Assembly: GCA_025526995.1 (NCBI GenBank)
Contig: JAHLKG010000012.1
Coordinates: 682,001-746,000, forward strand
Origin: Powellomyces hirtus
Taxonomy: Eukaryota > Chytridiomycota > Chytridiomycetes > Spizellomycetales > Powellomycetaceae
Direction of reading: 5' to 3'
Length of the DNA stretch: 64,000 nt
The notes below the pieces were generated by a model. The model saw only the letters and a list, made by a program, of their open reading frames with translations. It ran no database searches and was not told the origin of the DNA. Both the position numbers and the translations under genes were made by a program. Positions 50,793 through 62,861 of this stretch are shown piece after piece. Each line of letters begins with the position of its first letter. Position 1 is the first letter of the stretch.

Positions 50793-53700
50793 ATGTTTGC
50801 AGTCATACAAGCAACCTCCCAAGGAGGCACCATCTCCAATAGCCGAGCAGAGGTAGATGTCAACCTCTGGGTTCGCATTCTTCGCATGCTAGACCCGAGA
50901 AGGTCTATTAAGGTAACCACGTCGCACATGAGCATTCAAATCCAGCATCTGATCTGGATTTTCACCGATTCGTTGCCTCCAGTCCCGCCTCTCTATGGCT
51001 CTTTTTTGTGTCTCCATCATATTTCTTACCACATCAGCACTGATCGTCGGGACCGTGGTCGACAGAGATTTGAAAGGATTTTCCGGTAGATCCTTAGTCC
51101 AGCTGGCCACGACTGCTGCCACACAAATGCACGACGATCTATACAGTCGATATCGCGACCTCGCGATTATTAGCACCCTTCCATTCGTGATGGACTCTGC
51201 TACTCCCGCAAGCGCTCTGCAAACTATATTGGACAGAACAGCCAACACATATGAGTTTTATTCGTGGATTGGCATCGCTTACAACAATGGAACAGTAAAG
51301 GTTGGTGTAGTAGTTGCAAACAAGCTTTTTCGGGATAAACGCTGATGCTCGGCATGACACAGGCGGCAACCAAAGGACTGCTGCTGGGAAAACAAGTGCA
51401 AGGGCGGCCGTGGTTCATTGGTTGCGTAAATGCCACTCCATCGCAGCCGCCATATATTGGTGACGTTCATGGGGCTGTCCTGTTGCAGTCCGCACTGAAT
51501 CTGACCGAGCCGCTCCGCCTGCTGGATGTTGCTTTACCTCTTTATGATGCCAACAATGTACAATACGGAGTTATAGGAGCACATATGAATGTTTCGCTAA
51601 CTCAAAATATTGCGAACAATGTGCTTGGATATCTGAAAGACAAGATCCAAGTGGATCTATTTATTGTAGGCGACGGAGACGTGCTGCAAGGACCCGTCAA
51701 CGAGACTGGGGTGGGATGGTAAGTCACATGCTTTTTTGAGCGTGATATAGCGCTATCCAAATATTCTCCACTGCACGTAGGATACCATCACAGCCAGGTT
51801 CTGCTTTAGACCTAGCCAGGCGAGGCAGAACTGGATACAGAGACGAACGGTGGCCATCTGGCGAGGACTATCTCACCGCTTACACGCGAAGTCCGACGGA
51901 TTTCGAGATAAATATCGGATTCTCGATATTAGTTCGGCAAAAAGTGTCAGAAGCATATGCAACATCTCATCGCCTCATTGTAATTCTGACACTTGTACAT
52001 ATCGGGTTCGCCGTGATATTTGTCGGTGCGTCATATTCCGTCGCTCACATTACGACTGCCCCGCTTGTTGCAATCTCGAGAGCTGCCGACAACATTCGCA
52101 AGCGGTCCGCCATGCCGCACATTCCAATAGTGAACGGGAACGACGAGATTGCACTTCTTTCGCGCTCGCTAAGCTCGCTGGTGTCTACGCTGGTCGAAAA
52201 GGAAATCAATCTGAAGGGCATAAATGAGGATCTTGCAGACAAAGTCGACGCTGTTGAGCGTGCACAAGCGGAGCTACGAGCCAGTGAAGAGAATTTCCGG
52301 CAACTTGCAGATACCACCGAGAGCGCGTTCTTCATTGTGGATTTCGCCCTAGAAGATGATCCTTATCAAGATCGGCCATTTATTCCGAATACTCACAACT
52401 CTCTCGAACGAATGGCAGGCGAGAGCTGGATTTTCACCAACAGTACGCTCGTCAAGGTATTTGGCGTGACGCCTGAGGAACTGAAGGAGGATCATACCGC
52501 CTGGTTCAAAGCCATTGATTCAGCCGATCTTGAGCGGCTCCACGAAGAGTTTGCCACTCGCCGCTTGCGGCCACTGGACGTCACGTTCCGCATCAATCCG
52601 GGATCGCTGGCGAAATCGGGCGGGCAGCGCCACATCAACCTTAAATCCCTCCCAGTCAAATCATCCACGCAACCCGACAAAGTCAAGCGAATTATTGGTG
52701 TCTTCCAGGATGTTACGCGGCAAATGACGGCGGAAATGGAGTCGTCCAATAAGAGTTCTTGGGTCCGTCAAGTTGGGCACGAGATCCGCAACCCCTTGTC
52801 TGCGACATTCACGATGATCAACCTGCTGCTCGAAACGCAGCTCACCGAAGAGCAGATTGATCTTCTGCAGACGATTCGAATGTCGAATGATACCCTCTTG
52901 TCGCTCATCAATAGTATTCTGGGTAAGTGCGTCAGTTCTGAGCGCGACGAGCTCGGGATACTCACGTATCTCATATGTAGATCTTGCCAAACTGGAAGCT
53001 GGCGAAATGAGTCTGGAGACCATGCCATTCAATCTTGTGACGCAGGTCGAAGATGTTCTAGACCTTATGGCGCCTCAGGCTCACAACAAGAAGATTCGTA
53101 TAGGGGCTTTCGTAAATCCTGCTGTTGATGTATGGCTGAAGGGTGACCCTCTTCGACTGCGGCAAATTTTGATCAATCTCTGCACAAACGCTCTCAAGTA
53201 CGCAGGTGTAGGTGTCTGATGCACACTTTGGAAATATATGGCCTGATAGCCTTTTTTCTTAGATTCACGAAGACCGGCTCTGTACATCTGGATGTCAGCA
53301 AAAATGTCACACCAAAAACCGAAATGGACGAGGAGGAAGGGCATCGACGCGTGGGCCTGCGATTCCGCCTGACTGACACGGGTATCATCGTGCACCTAAT
53401 GATCTGAGGATAAGGAATATCGTTGGTTTATCGTTTGAATCTATCAATAGGAATCGGCATATCAAAATCTAATCAGAATAAGCTTTTCAAGGAGTTTGCG
53501 CAAGCGGAGGAAAGCACGAGTCGACAATATGGCGGAACAGGATTGGGTAAGTGCTAGTCTGGCATATGAAGCGAGGAGTACGCAAGTCTAAGATTCAATC
53601 TTTCTGTTCAGGGCTATCTATTGTAAAGAGGCTGGTGCAAATGATGAACGGCGACGTTGGCATTGAGTCCGAAGTCGGCAAAGGCTCAACCTTCTTTTTC

Positions 53701-54928
53701 ACAGTCGTTTTCCTCGCACAAACCAGTGCAGAAATTGCCGAACACCCCATCAAACCCATCCCGCAAATTGGACCACGGCGTGTTCTCTCCATTAGCGCAT
53801 GGAGCAAAATGCACGAAATGGTGCGACACACTGTCCAACTCATGGGCGTGACCTCTACGGTCGAGTGTCCTGACGCGGCGTTGGCATTGAACATTATTGA
53901 ACAGCGGTCATTTGATATTGCCGTCATGGATGTGGATGTGGTTACGGATCCTGTTGGTTCAAAAGCATTTGAGACGATCTCAAAGAAGATGCCTGTGGCC
54001 ATCATAACCTCACGCGAGCAACGGGATTCAATACGGAGCAAGCTTGTTCCCGGACGAGTAGGCGCGGTGACGGATCCCGTCAAGATGCAGAAGCTCCAGA
54101 ACGAGATCAATGCCCTGTTGACGTCACAGACTACGGTCATGCCAGCTCGATCATGGTCTATTCGAAAGCTGGTTGATAATGATCCTGTGGAAAAGATCGA
54201 TGGCGAAACTATCAAGGTCATGCTGGTTGAAGGTACGTCGTCCACAGCGCAATATGGAATGCAGACGTTTAGAGTAATAAGATGGGTTTCACTAAAGATC
54301 ATGTCTTGCAGACAATCTGATCAATCAGAAGGCGGTGGGCAAACTTTTGACAAAGCTGACGACCGTCGCCCCGCTCATCGCTGGAGACGGACAGATATGC
54401 TTGGACATGCTCTCAAAGATGAAGACGGAAGGCTCGGCTCTCCCCGACCTCATCTTTATGGATGTATGCATGCCAGTAATGGACGGTCTCACGGCAACGC
54501 GCATCATCAACGAGATATACCCTTTGCGCGAGCGGCCAGTTGTCATTATCATGACTGCAAATGCGGTAAATCTGATGGGACTTGGCTTGTAAATGATGGA
54601 GACATAGACTTATCAGAGGTTGCTTTGATAGCTTCATGAGGACTATATGCAATGCATGCAGAGCGGCGCAGACGGATATCTCCTCAAACCGGCGTCAAAG
54701 GAAGTCCTCAAGTGAGTGTGCAGCAATTTTCAGCAACTCTGCAATCGAGATACGTTTTGTTCTCGCTCTACTGATCCTTGACCGTTACACGTACTCAGAA
54801 AGACAATGGCAAGCTGGTGGGCTGTTGCGCGAGACCGTAGGTCCGGAAAGGACTCGGACCACCGAAGTTTTACATCATTACATCTGGAGGATAATGAGGA
54901 GGAAATCGTATGGGATGAAGGATCATGA
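50793..54928 (+). CDS. Hybrid histidine kinase with two receiver domains
   Basis: A gene of about ten exons, roughly 1,150 residues. An N-terminal exon (to RRSIK, donor near 50912) joins [23 protein letters not shown], the first TM. Next are a Cache-like extracellular sensor, TM2 ([20 protein letters not shown]), HAMP ([18 protein letters not shown]), a coil, and PAS ([19 protein letters not shown] ... [11 protein letters not shown]). HisKA has the phospho-acceptor His in [11 protein letters not shown] (codon at 52778). HATPase has the N box [14 protein letters not shown] and the G boxes LTDTGI and YGGTGLGLSI. Receiver 1 (53770-54120) looks degenerate. Receiver 2 has the phospho-Asp in [12 protein letters not shown] (54461) and the Lys in GYLLKPAS. 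It is a plasma-membrane sensor feeding a phosphorelay to an HPt protein. The start is uncertain: 50793, 50694 or 50995 are possible. Confidence 0.85.
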
Positions 54929-55464
54929 AATTCGTCGGGCGCATTCCTGAGCAGACGACATTTTTGGAGTGAGAGTTCTTTCCTATTGTATCTATGACTT
55001 TATGGGTCAAATCCATGTTTTCACAAATAAAACTCTTGCCTCCCTTCACGGGGGATGCCTATTGCGAAATGGGAGCGGAGTTCAGGAGGGACGCGCTTTC
55101 GTGGGGCTTGGTTGTTGCTAAGAGAGAAAAAAATGCGCAGCAGGTCATCCCCGCGTTGCCCCCGATGTGGCTTGTCGCCGAGTTTCTCTCTCTCACTCCT
55201 TCCTAGTTCTCTTTTTTTGTTCTTTTTTTTTGTTTTCCGTTTTGATAGAGGAAGAAAGAAGAAAGATACACAGCAAATGTACCGTCAATGTGCAGAGTGT
55301 TTGCAGCAACTCAAGCCAACAGCAGCGTGCATGGCTTGGCCCGGCGAACCCCTCACAACTTCGGACCCAGACTTCCTCCGTCTCAGATGCCCAGCCATGG
55401 GCCTTCATACCGCGCCCTTGATACAACATTGAGACAGACTGTCTCTTCTTTGCTTCTTTGCAAC
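54929..55464. other. Intergenic and leader of the exonuclease gene
   Basis: About 535 bp. A frame in phase with the exonuclease is open from 55288, but the presequence-like Met at 55465 is the better start. The CTTTTTTTGTTC-type pyrimidine tract near 55205 may be promoter. No other gene. Confidence 0.4.
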
Positions 55465-58400
55465 ATGCAGTCAGTCCCTTTGCTGCTTCGAAGAATACCG
55501 ACTTTACCAACCTCCATTGGCAATGAAGTCTCACGAGTGCACCGGCGTGGGATATGTTCGTCCAGCCGCAAGTCCGCGCCTGACAAAAAAGCCTCCCTGT
55601 CACCGGAAGACTCTAATATGCACCTTAAACGTCGGCTAGAGCAAATAGAGAAGCGTTTTGCTGAGCTGGAGGCAAAATATGAAGATCTCGGAGGGAAAAG
55701 GATTGGTAGATCCACTGCTGAAGAAACTAGTTTCAAACGACGTATCGTTGGAGCGGCGATAATTGTTCGCCGGAGAACGCGCTTACTTCGACGGGAGATT
55801 AGGGCCCTATTGACCTCCGCCCTTATAAAAGGGCGGAGTTTTACGGCACGATCCTTGTTGAACCTATCGAAGCGCATCTCGCCTGCCGAAGTAGCCGAAG
55901 GGAAGCAAGTACCACCGGAGGGAGAATCTGCGATGAATGTGGACTCGTCCAATATCGTGGCCATGGATCTGAGGCATTCAGATGTCACCCAGGATTTCCA
56001 ATATCCTACAAAGGTCGACGATATCGCTGATTGTAATCCGAGATTTCCCAACTCTTCTCTTCCTCTCACAAAGGCCGAGTGGACGGAATTCGCCCCAGTG
56101 GTGTTACCCGCCGACAAACTGGTTCCTCGACTTGTTAAAGCTCTTACCAGAGAGGGCATCAAGCCGTACACCATAAAGCCATACTACATATACGTCATGG
56201 ATGACCCTCTGGAAGCAACCGCCTTTATGAAGGCCATTGTCGATGGGAGCGGCCGATCACCATATAACAAAATCCGCGTTGTTGGTGTCGACTGCGAAAC
56301 AGCGTTTCGAAACGACGCATTCAAGAACAAAGGTCCACCCAGCATGGTGCAGATCGCTTTCGCTGACAATCTTGTGGGGATATTTCAGGTATGGCGTGCA
56401 ATCACATTTGATCAAGCAACTTCCCATTGACCTGCGACGCTTCATTGAAGATATATCGAATGTGTCATGTTGATGGGAAAATAGACCCATTTCGCCTTCC
56501 GGCCGCACTCCGTAACTTTCTCGAAAGCAGTACCTACATTAAGACTGGCGTCGGCATTACCTCCGATTTGTATTCGCTGCACAAGCACTACAACATCAAA
56601 TTCAGCAACATAGGCATGACAGTCGACACGTCCATTTTGGCCGACGCCGTAGCATCCGGCGTTCGAGGCCTGGCGGCACTGACGGCAGCATACTGCGGGG
56701 AGACGCTGAACAAGTACAGGCCTTCCGGAGCGTCGTATAAATGGGACACGGGACCGGCGGAGATTGGAATGAACGCTGTGCTATACGCTGCCAATGACGC
56801 GAGAGCCAGTCTGAAAGTCTACAAGCACATCATAAGACGGCCAAGCGGTGTGAATGCGAGTATGAATACCTCTGATCCCAAGATGGTGGAAGTCAATGAC
56901 GAGAAATCATCGGAAACCCAATTGACGAATGTTATCGGAAAACGGAACCTAACGTCAGATGCAGACCACGTATTAAAACTTGTGGCAGATCACCGCATCT
57001 TTGCGAACAACGCAAGGTTGCCAGTGAAAGAAGTGGGGAAGATACTGAAGGAATTACACTTCTGGAACACGCTACCTGTCGCAGAACGCGATAGGGTTGC
57101 GAAATATGTTACTACTGTCCTGCTTGCGCGCGGACTGATCTTCAAACCTGAAAACAAATCGCTGCAGTCTACCTCGTCGAACAGAAAGCCTTTGGAATCT
57201 GTGAAACTCCCATCGGGTGGGGCGCTAAGTCCACAAAAGTCTGCATATGTGGATTTTGCGGATTCTTCGCCGAAATTGGTTATGGAAACTGCCTCCGGCG
57301 CTGATCAGAGTGTTGTGGACTCTGTCGCCGTTAACTCAGCAAAATCCACACACGTCAATCCCGAAGGGTCTCCACAGGGGAAGATAGTTACGGAGACGGT
57401 CTGCGGTGGTGCTCAAAGCATGGTACAGCTTAGCAGCACCACACCAAAAGAGTCTCCCGACGACAAGCTTGCGGAGCCCTCGCCGAAGATGGGTACGGAT
57501 ATGCGGTCCGGCAGGAACGGCGGCATGAAGGAGCCTATTACCTCGGAACGGACACCACAGCACGAGATGGGCAAGTCAGAAGGAGATTTGCAATCTTTTG
57601 CGCAAACCGTTTTAAATGCAGAGGGAAACAAACCTTATATCATGTTGTTTCTTGCTGCATACATGAAGCGAGACGCTACGGTTCCGGTACTAAAAGCACT
57701 TTGTGAAAGGTCATTCGATTGGCGCGATCATGACACAAGCATTGATATTTCGGCACGTCGGGCCGTCGTAGAGGCATTCATTATGAAGTTGACTGAAGAA
57801 GGTCTCGTTGGTCCAACATCTGACCCCAACGTTGTCACCTTGACATTCCCCGATTCGATCTTCCCAAAGGATATTATGCACCAAGTGAATATGTCCACAG
57901 GGTCACCGTTTTCGCACATCTCAGTGGCAAAGAATCCGCAAGTGTACCAGCTGGTCAAGACCATGGTCCCTTTCTCACCCGTCGTGGGGGAGCCCACTAG
58001 AACCGACAAGCGCTTGTTTTGTGTATTATACCTTCGAAGGTTACAGAATCTGGGATTTCTCCAATTCCAGAACCAGAACGTCGTGATCCATGACGAGCGT
58101 GGTGACCGGAAATGGCCGACTCTCTCTCCTGAATTGCTGGCTTCGTCGTCGGACAATTCGCCCTCTCCGCCGAAGGCATCAGTCGAATCAACCAGCAAAA
58201 CGGTCGGGATAGTTACTGGAACGCGAAGCACATTGTCAGACTCCGAACAGGCTTCAGAAGCTCCGCTGGTGGCCGTCGTCGAAGCGAGCAACAGTGCGGT
58301 TGCGACACGTACTGAGGATCGCAGGGGCACATACGATCGCATCATCTCAAAAGCCGGAAACATCCCGCTCTATGACATTTACTCCAAGTTCTTTCTGGCG

Positions 58401-61400
58401 CCAGTTGACATAACGCACATGAGAATTCGACTGGCATCGTCTGTGAACTGGCTTGCAACCCGCGCCCTCTCGGAGAGCGAAAGTCCATACGTTGCTGATC
58501 TCATATATGAGCGCCTGATGAAGGACGGCCTGCTTACAGTTGCTGAACAAGGCGATCGGCAGCTGGTTGCGCTGAGGATACCAGATGCGAGGTTTCCCCC
58601 CTACATTCTCAACAAAGTCAATGCCATAACAAAAGCACATTTTGCTAGTATTTCAGGTCTACAGTTTGCGGTCGCCGCCCGCCTTGAGAAAGGAAAACGA
58701 CCATATCTCTCTCAAATCATCGCTGGAGTCGCGAAGGAGTTACTTTCAGACGGACATTATGATGCTCGATCTTCGGGTTTGGAACGTAGACTCACGGCAG
58801 CTCTGTATCTGCAAAGACTCCACAAGCATGGCTTTCTCAAAATCTACGGAGAATATCCATCAACAGAAATTGCGTTGTACGATGACGCCGGAAATGTCTG
58901 TTATGATTCGTGGCCTGTTCTGCCAGACGAGTCGATTGACGACGAGAGTGCGATACAGGAACCTAGCCGATTTACGAAACTGAAATCGGCGGATGAGATA
59001 GCACAGCTGCGCAACGATCGTGGGACATTCGACAACACGTTTAAATCGGTTTACTTTCCCGACGGCCACCAGGTCGAAAAACAAGCGTCCTCGGTGACCA
59101 GCGATGGCCCGCAACTCCATGCACGAGATGCCGACGTACGCAGTGCACAACCCAACATTGGCGACCGGAAGGAAGTCGTAAAAGACGAAATTACAGGTAG
59201 CACCATCATACAGCAGCCTACACCATCATTGGCATCGCCAATTTCTTCTAACTCTTTGGATATCTTCCTGAAAGACCTCGTCCCCAACGAGGACCTGCAG
59301 GAAGTGGACACCCACGATTTTCCCATTGAAGACGCCAATCTCGGGCAGATTTCGCAAGACTCGTCATTGCAAGGCTCGAATGAAATTTATTCGGAGGTCT
59401 GGGACCTTCTGACATCAAGAGCAACGCAAACCGAGTCCGCACCGGTGAATGTCGCGACAAAGGCAGAAAGCAGGAAAGCTGCCATAGAGAAAGCTGAAGT
59501 ACTCCCCGAGACTGCAAGCGCGGTTGGAACCCCCATTGTCAACGGCGATCCGTTAATTGTGAGCGCACCATCGACCGACGGTGCCGAGTCCGCACCGGTG
59601 AACGTCGCGACAAATGCAGAAAGCAGGAAAGCTGCCAGAGAGAAAGCTGAAGTACTCCCCGAGACTGCAAGCGCGGTTGGAACCCCCATTGTCAGCGGCG
59701 ATCCGTTAATTGTGAGCGCACCATCGACCGACGGTGCCGAGTCCGCACCGGTGAATGCCGCGGCAAAGGCAGAAAGCCGGAAAGCCGCCAGAGAGAAAGC
59801 TGAAGCACGCGCCAAGGCTGCCAAAGCTGTGGCAAAAATCAAGAAGAAGCTTTCAGTGGAGCAGGCAGCTGCAAATAGAGCGCTGAGATCGATCAAGGTC
59901 AGAGTATCGGCCGAGGACGGGTTCTTACAATCTCCAATGGAACGAATGCATGATCCTGTCGGAGGAAAGGACATTGTGGAAACAGCGAAGCGTCTCGAAT
60001 GGAGTTCATCTGACATGGCCTTGAGCGCCAAAGCACACCAGTTTCCTGAAATTATCGCCAACGCCGGCTTCCCACTGGCTCCTCAGGACAAGTCATCATC
60101 TGACAAGCAAGTCACGGAGACTCCAGCAACCCAGATATCCGCTGTCGCGGCTTCCAATGACGCATTGCCAGCCAATGCTGCTCCGGAAAACATCCCGACA
60201 GCAACAGACCACCAACAACGTCCAGCTCCCCAGGACAAATTGCCACTCCACGCCGGCCAGACTCCCAATGTCGTGCCTCCTGTGGATGCAGGGCCGACAA
60301 GTGCTCCTGCGGGGAATATTCCGACAGTAGCATATCACGGGAAAGCGATCGAAGCAACAGCTCAAGCCCCATTCGATGTAGAACAGGTCGGTGTTGAGAG
60401 CGAAAACAAAGTTGCGAAGAAAAGCGTCGGGCGCGAGGGTGTTCGGGATGTCGCAGAAGAGATATTGCAAACTGTCAAAGCGGAAGTGAAAGCGCTCCAA
60501 CGGAGTGTAGAAGTGGCCGAAGAGACATTGCAAACTGTCAAAGCGGAAGTGCAAGCGCTCCAACAAGTGGCTGCTAAAGCGAAGCAGGACGGTGAAAGTG
60601 CCGGCGATACCGGCGGCATGGCATGGAAGATGGCCGAAGCGGCCTTGGCCGGACGAATGGCCAAACTTAAATATCTACAGGGCCGCATGGAATCGTTGTG
60701 CAATCCCAAAAGATCGAAAGGTGTCATGGAAAGAGCGAGCCTTCGCGAAATGAAAGCATATGATCAGGTGTTGAACGGGAAGGCATTCGATGGAAAACAG
60801 GTCGGTGTTGAGAGCAAAAACAAAGTTGCGAAGAAAAGCGTCGGGCGCGAGGGTGTTCAGGATGTCGCAGAAGAGATATTGCAAACTGTCAAAGCGGAAG
60901 TGCAAGCGCTCCAACGGTCTGTAGAAGTGGCCGAAGAGACATTGCAAACTGTCAAAGCGGAAGTGCATGCGCTCCAACAAGTGGCTGCTAAAGCGAAGCA
61001 GGACGGTGAAAGTGCCGGCGATACCGGCGGCATGGCATGGAAGATGGCCGAAGCGGCCTTGGCCGGACGAATGGCCAAACTTAAATATCTACAGGGCCGC
61101 ATGGAAGCGTTGTGCAATCCCAAAAGATCGAAAAGTGTCTTGGAAAGAGCGAGCCTTCACGAAATGAAAGCATATGATGAGGTGTTGAACGGGAAGGCAT
61201 TGAAGAAGGTCAAGCCCACTTTGACTGCGCAGAAAGTTGCGAAAGCGCCCGAACCAAAGTTTCCTTTCCACAACTACGAATCGTCATCCGACGCCCCAGT
61301 CGACCCGACGGTGGCACTGGTGTCCATGCTCACAAATCGTCGGGTGAACAGTTGCAACGCCAGCAACACCGAGTCCTTGCAGGGGGGAGGCAATGCTGAC

Positions 61401-62150
61401 CCGGCCCGACTAGTCGCGACCTTGTACGAGAGTTTCGATGAAGCCAGTGGCTCACCGAACGCTGTTGTGGAAGGAACCTCAGATGGCGCGCCTCCATCAA
61501 TACCAACGGAAGACACCAATCTCCTACCGGCCAGTGTTGCAGACGGAAACTCAAATGGCGCGTCTTTACCAGTATCAGCGAAAGATACTATTCCCCCAAT
61601 CGTTGGCCAGCTCACGGACTTGTTTTTCTCGCTTCACGAAGACGTGAACTTGGCTGCTGCTGGAGCCTCGGATAAAACGCCTGACAAGTATGCGACACCA
61701 GGAACAGTGGAAGAAGACACCGATCGCACAAGCGCTGACCTCCTGACGGCAACACCGTACGAACAGGTGAACTTGTCTGTTGAAGCAGCAAATGACTCCG
61801 CCAACCAATATGCGACCACAGAACCTCTGGAAATAGCCGATCGCACAAGTGCTGACCTTTTGACGGCAACTTTGTACGAAGAGGTTAACCGGGCTGCTGG
61901 GTCAGACGCCACCGACCAACATGCAACACCAAGACCGGTTGACAACTCTGATGGCGCAGGTGCTGACCTGCTGACGGAAGCACTCTTCGAACCGGTGAAC
62001 GTGATAACAAGGCCAACGGAGAGCGAGTCTGCCCACCAGGATTCGACCGAGGATCCGTCCCCACTGGCGGAGCAGGAATCGACCGAGGATCCGTCCCCAC
62101 TGGCGGAGCAGGTCGCGAAACCCGAACCGTCTCACTCGGCTGGAGAATGA
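55465..62150 (+). CDS. Giant DEDDy 3'-5' exonuclease-domain protein, probably mitochondrial
   Basis: Two exons (55465-56388, 56451-62150; intron 62 nt) give 2,207 residues. The Met at 55465 opens a presequence-like MQSVPLLLRRIPTLPTSIGN... followed by VHRRGICSSS. A coiled coil (LKRRLEQIEKRFAELEAKYEDL) follows. The exonuclease domain has VVGVDCETAF (Asp276, Glu278), KTGVGITSDLYSL, and YAANDARAS (Tyr-x3-Asp), a DEDDy site like WRN or plant/fungal 3'-5' exonucleases. Residues about 450-1150 contain alpha/beta modules of winged-helix appearance that recur as pairs (RRAVVEAFIMKLTEEGLV; RLFCVLYLRRLQNLGFLQ; PYVADLIYERLMKDGLL; RRLTAALYLQRLHKHGFLK). Then follow three 51-residue repeats, two 138-residue coiled-coil repeats and degenerate 40-50-residue repeats to the end. 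Normal relatives have 200-700 residues. Role may be organellar RNA or DNA processing; this is inference. Confidence 0.8.
59433..59805 (+). repeat. In-gene tandem repeat, 153-bp period
   Basis: Units start at 59433, 59586 and 59739 (ESAPVNVATKAESRKAA...). The period is 153 bp (51 codons). Copies 1 and 2 are almost identical; copy 3 diverges after about 65 bp. Confidence 0.95.
60384..61200 (+). repeat. In-gene direct repeat, 414-bp period
   Basis: Copies at 60384-60797 and 60798-61200 (QVGVESENKVAKKSVGREG... to ...YDQVLNGKA) differ at only a handful of positions. Each copy itself contains an internal duplication of 63 bp (EEILQTVKAEVKALQRSVEVA, then EETLQTVKAEVQALQ), that is 21 residues or three heptads. 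Confidence 0.95.
62039..62112 (+). repeat. In-gene tandem repeat, 33-bp period
   Basis: Two units encoding ESTEDPSPLAEQ-type 11-residue repeats (GATTCGACCGAGGATCCG... then GAATCGACCGAGGATCCG...), near the end of the exonuclease gene. Confidence 0.9.
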
Positions 62151-62861
62151 GGAGCACAACCTAACCTGGAATCCTCCACGTACACCAATACCACCAGCAT
62201 ACGCCAAACGCCGGACCGCACCCAACCCTAACTTCCCCCACCCTATGGCGTATATGAACGCCGCTATTACATAGGACCCTTATGTGCAACCCCTCCCCCG
62301 CCGTAGTATAGAAGCCCCTAACGAATCTCTTGCAGTCCCCCGACACTCGTGGGGGGGGGGGGGGGAACGAGATGTGGCACGCAGTAATTATTTTTTTTAT
62401 TCCGATGCACTGATAGCAAGTCCCCCATAACTACTGGATTTTCATTCTTTGCCTCAGTCCCATTTATCACCGTTGTCGCTCCTCATTTTTGTATCCGTGC
62501 AAGGGCGATGAGCGTTGCGTCTCACCAATTGTGAGTGAGTGTGGACTGTGGTCTGCCATGTGAATCTCAAAACGAACCCGAAACAAAGAGTCGCGTCTGC
62601 AATCCCAGTTGGGAAATGGATGCATGAGATTGTCACCTCGTCAGAACCCAAACCGGCCTCTTCTCTCTCTTTCTCTTTTATTTCCGATTCATAGATATAT
62701 ATTAAGAAAAAGAAAAACAGGGTTTGTTGGATGGTGCGCGCGCGGGGGGTTCAAGGGGGTGGAGATCATGATGCACGGAATGTGGTTGTTGTTGTTGTTA
62801 TTGTTGTTTGTCTGCCCCCCCGCATTGCTTTTTAACCAAGTGATGGGACAGGAAATCCTCT
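62151..62861. other. Intergenic with poly-G run
   Basis: About 710 bp between convergent genes. It contains 15 consecutive G (62351-62365), a GTTGTTGTT tract near 62785 and poly-T/A. No gene is seen. Confidence 0.4.

Noticed and set aside
59433..61200. Regular repeats that could be mistaken for a CRISPR-like or satellite array
   Set aside because: All periods are multiples of three and the repeats sit inside one long open frame, so they are protein repeats.
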